From Ostreococcus mediterraneus (taxonomy: Eukaryota; Chlorophyta; Mamiellophyceae; Mamiellales; Bathycoccaceae), in NCBI GenBank assembly GCA_012295225.1, contig WMKK01000009.1, forward strand, positions 269,909 through 333,908: a stretch of DNA of 64,000 nt. Reading direction: 5' to 3'. The notes below the pieces were generated by a model, which saw only the letters and a program-made list of their open reading frames with translations, searched no databases and was not told the origin of the DNA. Positions 48,308 to 58,062 of the stretch are shown piece after piece; positions within the stretch are counted from its first letter, which is position 1; each line of letters opens with the position of its first letter. Position numbers and translations under genes: made by a program.

Positions 48308-49388
48308 ATGCTCGCATGTAATGGATGCTGGTGCGGACTTGATACGGGTAACGTATACATTGCCGCATGCGATCACGTGTATTGTAAGTGCTCGAACGCG
48401 ACGCGCGCGAGACAGTCGCGACTGTTTGTATCAGAGAGTAAAAAGGTAAATGTATGACGACTGACGGTGTTGGGGAAACGGCAATGTTGGCGATACATAG
48501 GCGAGAAAGACATTCATATCGCTCTCGAGCAGCGTCAGTGCATGGTGTGCGGAACAAAGGTTGCGGAGCGAGATGTGCAAGTTGTTGAGTTGCAACCCGA
48601 TTTGGTTGTTTTACAACGCAAGCTCGCTGGACTCTGCCCAAACGATATGCTCACCGCCGTAGCGCACGGAATTAAGTTTTGGGATGATCAACTTGAACTT
48701 CGCTATCGAACCGAGCTTGAAAAGTCTTTCACCGCGGCGCAACGTAACAGTGAAATGTACAAGCGTAAGCTTCAGGTAACTAACTGAGCACGTGCGCGTC
48801 GCCATGTCGCTCTCGCGTTGAACAGAAATATACATGTGTCGCGTATTAACCAATCATCATCGTTACTGCGTCGATCAGGACGTCCATACCGCTTACAAAA
48901 AAGCCAAATTAAAGCAAGATGAACTGTATTCGCAATTGAAGGAGCGCGAGAAGGATATTGAAGAGTTGCAACATCGATACGAGGAAAAGAGTCGCGAGAA
49001 GCGTCGATTGGAGGATTCTGCGGGGCGCAAACCTGCGGCTCTTAGTGGCTCCGCGCATTTCCAGCAACTTTCAAACCCTATTATGCCAAAAACTTCTGGA
49101 CGGATTGAAACACGCGCACCAAACGATCCTAAGACTTGGGAGAAACTTCGTCAGACGTCTTCTGATGGATTGCGCGATCGACGAAGCTCAGAGCAGTTTT
49201 ACACGCGAGCACCGGATCGTCGTATGAGCTTCAATCGAAGCATCGATACAGCTCTTACACCTCCAACGACGAACGACTCTCGTGATCCGCGAGGTTTCCG
49301 TCCGCTCTCTCCGTACTCTCGTCAACCAGAAGCGCAGAAGCGACCGCGTGAATCGGGGATGTTTGCCTCGAAGCGACGCGCTTTTTAA
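48308..49388 (+). CDS. HEI10: HEI10/CCNB1IP1 meiotic crossover E3 ligase, three exons
   Basis: Exons 48308-48383, 48501-48775 and 48879-49388 give 286 residues. Intron 1 (117 nt) splits a Cys codon and intron 2 (103 nt) is phase 0 (YKRKLQ|DVHTAY); both have a CTGAC- or TTAAC-like branch point. The N-terminal RING starts MLACNGCWCGLDTG, then AACDHVYC|EKD and QCMVCGTK. A long coiled coil follows (DVHTAYKKAKLKQDELYSQLKEREKDIEELQ), matching plant HEI10 closely. The tail is Ser/Arg/Pro-rich. HEI10 marks sites of class I meiotic crossovers. Splice sites are inferred from frame and homology. Confidence 0.88.
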
Positions 49389-49538
49389 AGAAATATGATA
49401 AACGAATGCCTATAGTTAATCAAGATGACGCGAAGATGTTGAAATTTAAGAGAATTTTATTACTCTACTACATGGCTAACACAAAGATCAGACACAAATC
49501 TAAAGGTGCGACGAACAAATCGAATCATAATTCATCCA

Positions 49539-50258
49539 TCACCGACCAATGACGCTTTGGACTGCGACGTTCAATCCCGACAGCATAGCTCCACCTGCCC
49601 CATACACGGCTATGGCACGAGGCCCACTCATGCTCTTGTACAACGCCCCTGCGCCTCCTCCTGCGAAAATAGAGCAAAGTGTATCATAGCGATTTTCCGT
49701 GTACGCCATCGACGCGCTCTCGAGTGCGGCGTAATACAACCCAATACACCCCCATGTGTTTCCAATCGTCCTACCCCTTGAACTCACCGAGTTCAGCATT
49801 CTATTCAATCTTAACTTTGAAGAATCCGCTGCTGCTTCCGGTACAGCTTTCATACTACCATATAGACCCCAACCACCTCCTGCGATGCTGCCACCGAGGT
49901 ATCCGACCCCCGTCAAATACGTCAAGTTCTCACTCCAACTTCTCGTTCTCATCGTCCGTTCTTCGTCGAATAAAAATTCTGGAGCATCAGCCAAAGAATA
50001 AATGGCTTTATTCATAGATGGATCGAAAGGACCCCCTAAACCACTGTACGGGTTGTACGCGCCCGCGGCGCCGCCTCCGCTCTTGGGTAAAATCACGCTC
50101 TCCGCTGGCGCCCCAAAGTTCGGGACTTCGAGTGTTTCCTTCTCCATACTCGCCGTGGACAACGTGGCTGGTTCGTCTAATACCGCTTCCGCGCTCGACG
50201 ATGGGTCATTTTTCCCTTTATCCGCTCGACGTACGCCGAGTAAATCTCGCAATCCCAT
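49539..50258 (-). CDS. TIM23: TIM23 inner-membrane import channel subunit
   Basis: A 239-residue protein. Residues 1-100 are polar intermembrane-space sequence with NPYSGLGGPFD, found in TIM23 homologues. The C-terminal 140 residues form the four-helix Tim17/22/23 domain: NLTYLTGVGYLGGSIAGGGWGLYGSM, RLNRMLNSVSSRGRTIGNTWGCIGLYYAALES, FAGGGAGALYKSMSGPRA. G-x-x-x-G helix motifs are intact. It forms the presequence translocase with TIM17. Confidence 0.93.
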   Translation of the reverse strand: MGLRDLLGVRRADKGKNDPSSSAEAVLDEPATLSTASMEKETLEVPNFGAPAESVILPKSGGGAAGAYNPYSGLGGPFDPSMNKAIYSLADAPEFLFDEERTMRTRSWSENLTYLTGVGYLGGSIAGGGWGLYGSMKAVPEAAADSSKLRLNRMLNSVSSRGRTIGNTWGCIGLYYAALESASMAYTENRYDTLCSIFAGGGAGALYKSMSGPRAIAVYGAGGAMLSGLNVAVQSVIGR

Positions 50259-50995
50259 GGCGATTGTTTGGCAAGATCACGCGTCCCTTACGTCGCTCTG
50301 TCGTCCTCGCCGCCGCGCTGCGTCGCCGTGTACGAGCGTACGCGTGCGTGTTTTACTACCCACACACACACCTTCGCACGCACGTCAACGCCCGACGCAC
50401 GCTCACGCTCCACGCTCACGCTCACGTTCACGCGCGCACGCACGCCTCTCGGTCTGTGGTTCGTGCCGCCGACGCCGACGCCGACGCCCTGACCAGCTGA
50501 CGTCGTCGTCGAGTCGTCGAGTCGTCGAGTCGTTCGCCCGCGACCTCGTTTGCCTTTCCAACACGAGATCGATCGATTTGATTGATCGATCGATTTCCGA
50601 GTGCGGTTTCGTTCGTTTTTCTCCCCAATACAAAGGCTGCACGACTGAAAACGTTTGATGCTTATTTGTCAGATGATACACCGTTTGGAGGTGATCCTGG
50701 AAGGTCCTTAACTAGTATATAGTTTAAATACGAAGAAAGAACTGACGTTACACGGCACCTAAAAGATGATCTACTCCATCGCATGGGGGCTCGGGGATAA
50801 GAGAACGCTCCGACTAAACCCTTAGGGTTTAAGCCATTTACAACGACGAGGACGGTCGGAGGACGACGCGTGAGACGACGACGACGACGACGTGGGTGCG
50901 GATAGAATAGATAGGTACACACACACACACACACAGCCGTACGCGAACACCGACCCGCGTGCGCGAGTGAAACGCCAAGCCGTCATCGCCATCCC
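50259..50995. other. Intergenic region with simple repeats and a telobox-like palindrome
   Basis: 737 nt without a recognised gene. It holds a GACGCCGAC run and GAGTCGTC repeats (about 50473-50530), an ATCGATCGATTT cluster (about 50567-50590), the palindrome listed next, a CGACGA run (50874-50889) and an (AC)n run (50918-50934). It lies between the divergent TIM23 and fusion-protein genes. Confidence 0.6.
50815..50831. promoter_or_regulatory. Telobox-like palindrome
   Basis: TAAACCCTTAGGGTTTA is a 17-bp perfect inverted repeat around a central T. Each half matches the plant-type telomere unit TTTAGGG and the telobox promoter element. It lies 164 nt upstream of the fusion-protein start. No tandem telomere array is present. 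Confidence 0.45.
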
Positions 50996-52894
50996 ATGCC
51001 GTTCGCGCACACCGCTTCGGCGGTGGTCACCACCGCGCGACGACCTCGCGCGACATCGGTGCCAACGACAACGCACGTGGAGGTTTGGCGAGGCGTGACG
51101 CGCGTGATAGCTCACGCGAGAGTGCAAGTGAAGACGTGTGCGCACGTGAAAAATCAAGCCTACATGAGTGTACACGACGCGACGCGCGTAGACGGGCGTC
51201 ACGCCTCCTCGAACACGGTTGAAGTCAGTCGAGACGTGCGCGCGCGGGCGCAAGGGCCATCGACGACGCCGTTGAGTCCTTCGGCGAGCCAAGGTTGGAG
51301 GCTGTCTGATAGAGATTATCCAGAAGGCGAAGTGATATTAGGATTGGAAATTCGCTCGCATTCGATCAAGGCTGCTTTGGTGGATACTGCAAACGCCGAA
51401 TTCCAGCGACCTGGTGTTGTGGTACCCTTGGAGGATATCACCGAGCAGGCCCTGGCTGCGGCTCTGACCAAGGTGCAGAAACACTTTTCATGGAAAGGAC
51501 CAGTGGGTATGAGCTACACTCGTTTGGTCGTACGCGCGCTCGGTGGCACTCAAAAGGGTGAAGAGTTATTAGACAACATGATACCTGAATGGCGAGGAAA
51601 GGTGGCGACAATGATCCACACCGAGGCGGCGGCGTACGCGGAGATGTACTTCGGCCCCGGACGAGAAAATTCTGGTTTAGTTTTGGTGTGCACGCTCGGC
51701 AAAGGGTTCGGTGCCGTGCTATACGACAGAGGGCAAAAAGTTCGTAATGCTGATTTCAAGCACTTGACCTGGACATACGAACGTGAGCTGAAAAAGTTGC
51801 AAAAAGAATGGAACTGGAGCGGCGTCGTTCCACAACTGCCGGCGGATGGTTTACTGCTCGAGTCCGTGGAGAAGTACGGATTGAGCGGGAGCGGTTGGTG
51901 GCTCGAAGATTTGCATCCTTCGGACGCACCATGTGACAAAGCTAACGCCATACTAGCCTGGGCTTCTTTGGTTGATAAGTATCTGAAAAAGATATGTGAA
52001 ACGTTGGCGCCTGAACGTTTGATTTTGTTACCCACGGGAGGAGCGTCGACTTTACCTGAAGACACTTTGCTTACACTTTTCCGTCCTGGGATTCAACAGG
52101 CAGGCTTGAATCCTGATATTCTTTACATTGGTGAATTTCCTGATCGTGCACTCGTAAAAGGCGCCGCGGTTGGCGCGCATATCGAGCTTCAAAGTAAAGG
52201 CGCGACGAATATCTTACGCAACGCAATCTGTCAGACGGTTACAGAAAGTACGACAATTCGTGCCCTTACCGACGCCGAACTTGATTGGGTTTTCAAAAAG
52301 TTGGACGTTGATAAAGACAAGCGGATATGCGAGAATGACTTGGTACGCGGCTCTTGTTTCTTCGGAGCAAACTTATCCATTGCTGAGGTGCACGGCGTCG
52401 TCAAGGAAGTTGCAGGTTCTGCCACAGACAAGATTTCACGAGAACAGCTTGGAAAGTGGTGGGATGCAGAACTATCTCATAGCGTGGTCACTCAAATTAC
52501 TTCGACGTTGGAATTTGAAGAAATTCTCAGCGCTGCAAAAGCAAAGAAGGCGGATCTCATTACTCGCATTTCTGTGGATGAAGGGGACAAACGATTGGAG
52601 TCAGTTAGATCTGACAAAATCGTCGTTGTCAAAAGTGGTTTTTCATATTGTCGACCATGCAAGAAATTTGAAAGTTCTTATGAAGCTATAGCTAGAAGTT
52701 ATCCCGATATTTGTTTCCTAAAAGTATTAGGTGATAGTACACCAGCCGCTGCTCACCTGTGCAAGGACGTCTTAGAGGTGAGGTCTACGCCAGACTTTCG
52801 CATTTTCAAGGGAGATGTTCTGGTTTCGCAGTTCACCGGTGCGAACAAAATGAAGCTCGAAGAAGCGATTCAGAAAGTATTAGCGGAAAACTAA
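50996..52894 (+). CDS. Fusion protein: ROK/polyphosphate-glucokinase-like domain + EF-hand + thioredoxin
   Basis: A 632-residue protein in one uninterrupted frame. Residues 1-100 are R/T/A-rich, a possible transit peptide. Residues about 110-400 match polyphosphate-glucokinase/ROK proteins (ILGLEIRSHSIKAALVD, FSWKGPVGMSYTRLV, AAAYAEMYFGPG, GLVLVCTLGKGFGAVLYDRG, DRALVKGAAVGAH). However, the D-x-G-G phosphate loop is replaced by E-I-R-S and the catalytic N-D appears as I-H, so kinase activity is doubtful. One near-canonical EF-hand loop (DVDKDKRICEND, about 437-448) has a degenerate partner. A C-terminal thioredoxin domain has active site CRPC (552-555). Function is unknown. Confidence 0.8.
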   Translation: MPFAHTASAVVTTARRPRATSVPTTTHVEVWRGVTRVIAHARVQVKTCAHVKNQAYMSVHDATRVDGRHASSNTVEVSRDVRARAQGPSTTPLSPSASQGWRLSDRDYPEGEVILGLEIRSHSIKAALVDTANAEFQRPGVVVPLEDITEQALAAALTKVQKHFSWKGPVGMSYTRLVVRALGGTQKGEELLDNMIPEWRGKVATMIHTEAAAYAEMYFGPGRENSGLVLVCTLGKGFGAVLYDRGQKVRNADFKHLTWTYERELKKLQKEWNWSGVVPQLPADGLLLESVEKYGLSGSGWWLEDLHPSDAPCDKANAILAWASLVDKYLKKICETLAPERLILLPTGGASTLPEDTLLTLFRPGIQQAGLNPDILYIGEFPDRALVKGAAVGAHIELQSKGATNILRNAICQTVTESTTIRALTDAELDWVFKKLDVDKDKRICENDLVRGSCFFGANLSIAEVHGVVKEVAGSATDKISREQLGKWWDAELSHSVVTQITSTLEFEEILSAAKAKKADLITRISVDEGDKRLESVRSDKIVVVKSGFSYCRPCKKFESSYEAIARSYPDICFLKVLGDSTPAAAHLCKDVLEVRSTPDFRIFKGDVLVSQFTGANKMKLEEAIQKVLAEN

Positions 52895-52947
52895 AATTTG
52901 GCAGAAATCTGCATTAGTACGCGCAACAGCTTGGAATAATGTACAAA

Positions 52948-55053
52948 CTAACTAGTATGAAATGGCACGTCTACACGCGTCCATTCACCTAAACCATTAA
53001 GAATTGAATCTAGCCTTTCGATGATGCGAATATCATCACCATTCAAATCACCGACTATTTGATACTTATCCTTGGATGGATGCCAGGCGACCACGCTCGA
53101 TTTATCGTCCAAAGTATCGTAAAATTGCGGCTCCGTTGATGGGTCAACTTCAACGAAACAAAGCAACTTTTCTGTTATGAAATGTTTCGCCAGCTTTCTA
53201 AATGACGCATGAGCTTCCGTTGTGAATGCCATGACTATGTAAACAGATCTGCGTTGCAAAGGAATGCCACGAACGTCGACGAGCAAAGCCTTAGATGCAG
53301 GTTGGGCGACTGCTGGCATTTTATGCAACGTACTACGCAACAACGTGTTTACGTTGATCATTTTCCGAAGCCAATTTCCGATGATTACCGCACAAATAGT
53401 TCCCGCGAGTGGGATGATACCACTTTCAAGTGAAAACACCCACAACACGTCCAAAAAATCAAAAGTATCAATCAAAAGGGCGGAAATCAACGGCTTCCAC
53501 ACAGGTGAGTGAACTTCAGGAAATGTCACCGCCTCAAATGACACTCTACTCAAGCCCCGCATATCACTGTGCTTCTTTGCTAAAGTATTCGTCATCCAAC
53601 TCAAAACATCATGAAGTTTATCATCGCCTTGATAAATGTCGAAATAAACAAATTCTTCGCTATTATCAGTGAACAAAAAGACCACGATCTTTGCCTTTCG
53701 CGAAGCGTTTTCCAACTTTGATCCGTCTAATATTGAGTCACTTGTCCAGCCAAAAGCCAGTTCGTCTCCTGCAAAACCAATTGCTGAGGTGATATCACGC
53801 TTTAGGCTGTCTAAAATGCGCTTCATATCCTTCAAATTTTTACTGTTTGCTCTTTGAATGAGAATCACGCACGCACGCGTCAGGCCACCTGGTTGACAAC
53901 CAGCCGCACGAGAATTTGAAGACGTCAATTTTGGAATGGGCTGGAATCTACGCTTGGCAAAAACCGCTCGCAACTGATCGCGTGATTTGACTGGCTCGAC
54001 GATTGGCTCGACGTTTTCTCTCACTATGAGGACTGATGGAATTGTATTAACACCATATGTTGAATTCCAAAATTCGCCATGGCCAACTTTGTAACGAATC
54101 TGTCTCACATCAATGTCCGCCTTGTACTGCTGAGTCAAGTGACGTATCATTAACGACTGATCACTTTTGGAGATATAGTAAAATCGCACTTTTTCGTCGT
54201 CGGCATCGAAGACCGTATTGATATGATGAGTATCCACCGTGACAAGTTTTGGTAGACGTAACATTGATTCAGAGAGAAAAAACGTAAGCGAGTTCTCCTT
54301 CACCGTGCCTCGATATCTCTTTGCGCACGAAAAATGCCTGCACCCTGATCGAAAACCGAAAATTACGGGAAGCTCGGAGCGGCGAATAGCCTTTGAAAAT
54401 AGAGCACTACTTCCCAATTTTTGGACTAGTTGCGGATTCTCAAAGGCATTGATGCGCCCAAACTTTGCAATTCCATCTAGTGAGTGGGCTACCTGTTCCC
54501 ATGCAGGTGCAGCTCGCTGACAAGAATCGCTCGTATCGTCATATATTTGTATCACCCATGTTTTACTGCTCTTGAACACGAATCTTTCGAAATTCTTATC
54601 GTTTAAGACGACTGTTTCAGAAGTAATCAATTCAGCTTGTTGGAAACCGCCTCGCTGCCCAGCGTATGCGCTCGATCCCGAGTCCCAAGTTCCTCGACCT
54701 CTACTGATTTGACGCCCATCTTTGGTTTCCGCTCCTGATTCTCCTAACTGTAACTGTAAATCGTACACGCGCTTCTTTTCTGGGTCCGAAAGCGTTGAAT
54801 ACGCCTTCTGGATTTCAACTAATCGACTATTAGCCTTCTGCTTTCCCGCCTCATCTGCGCTTCGCTGCTTATCTGGATGATACAGTAGCGATAATGAGCG
54901 ATACGCCTTCTTAATATCTCGCTCAAGAGAGCCACGCTCGAGGCCTAACACACTATACAGATCGCTTGCACCGGCGCCACTTTGGCTAAAAGTCGCGAAC
55001 ACCGTTAACGTGACCAGCAAGATGTTCTTTAACACGGCTTTAGTCCGCATCAT
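52948..55053 (-). CDS. DNAJC16: ER J-protein with thioredoxin-like domains (DNAJC16-like)
   Basis: A 701-residue protein. A signal peptide or anchor (LKNILLVTLTVFATFSQSGAGA) precedes a J domain with HPD (about residue 58) and YSTLSDPEKKRVYD. Two thioredoxin-like regions follow (residues about 150-260 and 275-370). In the first, the C-x-x-C is replaced by SDSCQRAAPAW, so it has at most one active-site Cys. A membrane segment lies near residue 565 (IIPLAGTICAVIIGNWL). The order J-Trx-Trx-TM fits DNAJC16. It converges with the fusion gene (53 nt). Confidence 0.82.
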   Translation of the reverse strand: MMRTKAVLKNILLVTLTVFATFSQSGAGASDLYSVLGLERGSLERDIKKAYRSLSLLYHPDKQRSADEAGKQKANSRLVEIQKAYSTLSDPEKKRVYDLQLQLGESGAETKDGRQISRGRGTWDSGSSAYAGQRGGFQQAELITSETVVLNDKNFERFVFKSSKTWVIQIYDDTSDSCQRAAPAWEQVAHSLDGIAKFGRINAFENPQLVQKLGSSALFSKAIRRSELPVIFGFRSGCRHFSCAKRYRGTVKENSLTFFLSESMLRLPKLVTVDTHHINTVFDADDEKVRFYYISKSDQSLMIRHLTQQYKADIDVRQIRYKVGHGEFWNSTYGVNTIPSVLIVRENVEPIVEPVKSRDQLRAVFAKRRFQPIPKLTSSNSRAAGCQPGGLTRACVILIQRANSKNLKDMKRILDSLKRDITSAIGFAGDELAFGWTSDSILDGSKLENASRKAKIVVFLFTDNSEEFVYFDIYQGDDKLHDVLSWMTNTLAKKHSDMRGLSRVSFEAVTFPEVHSPVWKPLISALLIDTFDFLDVLWVFSLESGIIPLAGTICAVIIGNWLRKMINVNTLLRSTLHKMPAVAQPASKALLVDVRGIPLQRRSVYIVMAFTTEAHASFRKLAKHFITEKLLCFVEVDPSTEPQFYDTLDDKSSVVAWHPSKDKYQIVGDLNGDDIRIIERLDSILNGLGEWTRVDVPFHTS

Positions 55054-55238
55054 ACTAGAGTTTTAGACGCCACACGAGCTAAAGTAAGAAGGTTCGAATG
55101 ACATTTTATTCACTTGCAAAGTTACTCGGACAAAGTCGACTGGTGCGAAAGTGAAGTCATCGTTCTAGGAAATGATTATTTAAAACGCGCGCGCGCCTAG
55201 GGCATAGGGCGCAGGGGCTGTGCACACGTCCGTCCAAA

Positions 55239-56720
55239 TTAATCGTCCTCATCCAACGCCCCTACGTACTCGGCTACGGCATCAAACGGTAGAATATGCG
55301 CAGAAAAATCATCATTGAGCTGTATGGACGCTGTTCCATTCGATTTGATCTTTTCTAAAAGCTTTCCTCGCCGACCACGTAATTCGCCTGCAACAACACA
55401 GACTCGCCCGCCCGTCTTTGGTAGTACCGTCTCTAGCGCCCGCTGAGGTATTTCGATAGTATTTGCCATCGCGGCACCTTCTGTTTGTAATAGACAGTCC
55501 GTCGGTGTCAAAACATCCACTATGACGCCTTTCATGAGGTAGTACTGACCACCTTTGAAGCTCTTGCTTACAATGCGTACGCGGATGTTGGATAGTAACC
55601 ACGGCTTCGTTGCCGGTGTAGTCGAGCTCTTGCCCTTATCTGATCGATCACGCTTTTCGCCAACCTTCGCTTTGGTAGCCACGCCCATTTCTGCGACTTC
55701 ACTCGTTCTAACTGTTACTACTTTCCCACTATTTGTAAGCTCTATCATGACTTTGTCGCCCGTAATTTTGAGAACGCGTCCTGACAAACCGCTATGTCTA
55801 CCATAAGCAATATACATCCGCTTTCCTTCGCGCGGCCCCAGCTCTTCTCGTTCAACGAGTTTTTCATCTAATGTCTTTACATTTTTCAAGCCCGCTTCCG
55901 CGGCTACTTGAGGATCTCTAACGAGGTCAGGCTTTTTCTCCCGCGACTCTCCCGGCTTGATGTACTTTTTCTGGTGCTCCTCTTTCACCGCTGGCTGCGC
56001 ACCAAGACCGAGACGACCTGCCCTGGGAATAAATTCTACTGCCTCCACCATACCTCTGTGCATTCGCCCGACAGCTTTACCCTCTTCCCAGCCCATGCCA
56101 CGTAACATGGCTTTGCCAAAGTCTTCAATTGGCATGGACTCGTATTCGTCCATTGATGCTTGATTGGGTAGATCTTCGATGTCCTCCTTGAAAGCCTGAA
56201 GCTCTTTTTCTTGCAAGCTCTTACCTATAAAGCTCTCACGCGATCGATCCTCTTGCGTCGTGCGTTTCGGCGCGTCATCTCCTTGCGGTCCCATCTTTGT
56301 CAATCCGTATGACACGCCCTGTTGTGCAACTTCCCCCGTGCCGGCTGCGATCGTTTCGGCCACGTGAAAACGTCTCTCATCTTGTTCGATTTCTTCTTTC
56401 GTTGGTAAGAAACTCGGTGCCTGTGCGCGAGCGTGGGGATTGTCGTCGTCAGTATGTGTGCTGCTGAGGTGTGTCTCAGTCGCCACTTGCGTTTTGCGCG
56501 TATCACTCACCTTTCGTTTTCTTCCAGTTCCAACCTCGAAAGTGTTTGATATGCTCGGTATAACTTTAACACTTTCTTCCACTTTCTTTGCATTCGCCAC
56601 TTCCAGTCCCTGGTCATTCACGCCTGTTAAATATTCTACATTTTCCTCCTTGGCTTCGTCGTGTTGCACTGCCACCTTGACAGCCTTTGGGGCTTTCTTC
56701 GTGAACCCGAACGATTGCAT
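55239..56720 (-). CDS. GPKOW: GPKOW/MOS2 splicing protein (G-patch plus KOW)
   Basis: A 493-residue protein from the ATG at 56720. MQSFGFTKK is typical of plant MOS2. The G-patch is IEDFGKAMLRGMGWEEGKAVGRM (about 195-220), followed by EFIPRAGRLGLGA. Two KOW motifs (YIAYGRHSGLSGRVLKITGDKVMIEL and GGRVCVVAGELRGRRGKLLEKI) and a central WLLSNIRVRIVSKSFKGGQYYLMKGVIVDV block complete the family pattern. GPKOW binds spliceosomes and, with the DHX16/Prp2 helicase, acts before catalysis. It is nuclear by inference. Confidence 0.92.
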   Translation of the reverse strand: MQSFGFTKKAPKAVKVAVQHDEAKEENVEYLTGVNDQGLEVANAKKVEESVKVIPSISNTFEVGTGRKRKVSDTRKTQVATETHLSSTHTDDDNPHARAQAPSFLPTKEEIEQDERRFHVAETIAAGTGEVAQQGVSYGLTKMGPQGDDAPKRTTQEDRSRESFIGKSLQEKELQAFKEDIEDLPNQASMDEYESMPIEDFGKAMLRGMGWEEGKAVGRMHRGMVEAVEFIPRAGRLGLGAQPAVKEEHQKKYIKPGESREKKPDLVRDPQVAAEAGLKNVKTLDEKLVEREELGPREGKRMYIAYGRHSGLSGRVLKITGDKVMIELTNSGKVVTVRTSEVAEMGVATKAKVGEKRDRSDKGKSSTTPATKPWLLSNIRVRIVSKSFKGGQYYLMKGVIVDVLTPTDCLLQTEGAAMANTIEIPQRALETVLPKTGGRVCVVAGELRGRRGKLLEKIKSNGTASIQLNDDFSAHILPFDAVAEYVGALDEDD

Positions 56721-56988
56721 GGCGCACGCACACTCTGCCGTGAATACCACCGATCTCAAATCTCCACGAACTCTGCACTCTACGCGTGCCGAGCGTGGTA
56801 CCCACGGGATGCCTTCGCGCTAGCGTCTGAGGGGCACAACGTGGAAAGTGCATGGGTTGGACTGTGAATCCACCGAGTACAACACACTCACGCGCGCACT
56901 CGTGCGTGGGCGGGAATCATAAAAATTACGACGCCCAATTTGAAGTCAAGTAAAGCGAAATAAACCGGATCAAGTGGTACACGTAGCC

Positions 56989-57981
56989 ATGGTAAACAGC
57001 GAGCGAGAAGCGCCTTCAAAGTCACTTCTCGAAGACGATTTTGCACAATTTAGTGCACGCGTGAGAGGTGTGAGTAAACGGGCGGCAATGTTCACTCTGA
57101 ACGCAGCGATGGTCGTCATGGGTTGTTTCATGGTATCTGTATTCGTTGTGTTAATCATGCGATATATCTTTGTTCCCAGAGGACCCGCTTCGCTGGCGCA
57201 AGATCTGGTGTTTGATTACACTGCGCAACATCCGCTGGCGACTGCTAGCTTCACACCAGACAAGTTCGCGAACGCCAGAGCACCATCGGTTGAAGATGCA
57301 AATACGCGAATCGTGAATCCGAATCAGGAATTCGAAGTGGAAATCGAGTTCACATTACCCGAGAGTGAATACAATGCACACGTTGGAATGTTTCAAGTAC
57401 ATACAAAGTTGTTGACGCCTAATGGGAAGACGTTGCACGAAAGTTCTAGACCTGGAGTGCTGAAATACACATCCAGAGAAGTGAGATGGCTGAAAACCAT
57501 CGTCTGGTGGCCATTATATGCATTTGGATTTATCGATGAACAGCAAAATGTACATGTCACGGCGGTGAAGAAATATAGAGAGGATAGAGAGACGCCGTTT
57601 ACAAACATTGAGGTGACTATGAAGCCACATGCTGGAAGTTCAAAGCTGCCACAAATCTACGAAGCTCGTGCGAGAATCAATCTAAGTATGGGGATGTTAG
57701 CCAAGGCGCTCTACTTCTATCCCGTAATCTCCTTCGCTGTGCTTGTGATGTTGTTCTGGTCGAGCTTGACTTTTATTGCTTTCTCATTTACTATGATAAG
57801 TTTACTTGTCATGGGCACGAAGATTGACTACTCGGTCGAGCATGTGCCGAGCAAGTACGATGCTGCCATAGCTGATGCGATGGATGCTGACATCACCTCC
57901 AAAACACCGACAGTGACGAGTGTCAGCACGGGAAGTATTCTAGACGATGGAATACGCCATCGTAACGTCGCTGATTTGTGA
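56989..57981 (+). CDS. Seipin, ER lipid-droplet biogenesis protein
   Basis: A 330-residue protein from the ATG at 56989. Two membrane helices (about 33-57, FTLNAAMVVMGCFMVSVFVVLIMRYI, and about 225-260) flank a lumenal beta-sandwich with NPNQEFEVEIEFTLPESEYNAHVGMFQVHTKLL. The N-x-x-F-x-V-x-[IV] and N-x-x-x-G-M-F motifs are seipin hallmarks. Seipins assemble rings at ER-lipid droplet contacts. The tail is polar and cytosolic. The upstream frame begins at a GTG only. Confidence 0.9.
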   Translation: MVNSEREAPSKSLLEDDFAQFSARVRGVSKRAAMFTLNAAMVVMGCFMVSVFVVLIMRYIFVPRGPASLAQDLVFDYTAQHPLATASFTPDKFANARAPSVEDANTRIVNPNQEFEVEIEFTLPESEYNAHVGMFQVHTKLLTPNGKTLHESSRPGVLKYTSREVRWLKTIVWWPLYAFGFIDEQQNVHVTAVKKYREDRETPFTNIEVTMKPHAGSSKLPQIYEARARINLSMGMLAKALYFYPVISFAVLVMLFWSSLTFIAFSFTMISLLVMGTKIDYSVEHVPSKYDAAIADAMDADITSKTPTVTSVSTGSILDDGIRHRNVADL

Positions 57982-58062
57982 GTTTGATTTGTTTCGTTCA
58001 TCTCTGTACAATATCTAGCTAGTGTTAATCTACGTTCTATGATTCTTTTTCAGATCGACTCA

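Noticed and set aside
50815-50831. Interstitial telomere array.
   Set aside because: Only two head-to-head units, no tandem array.
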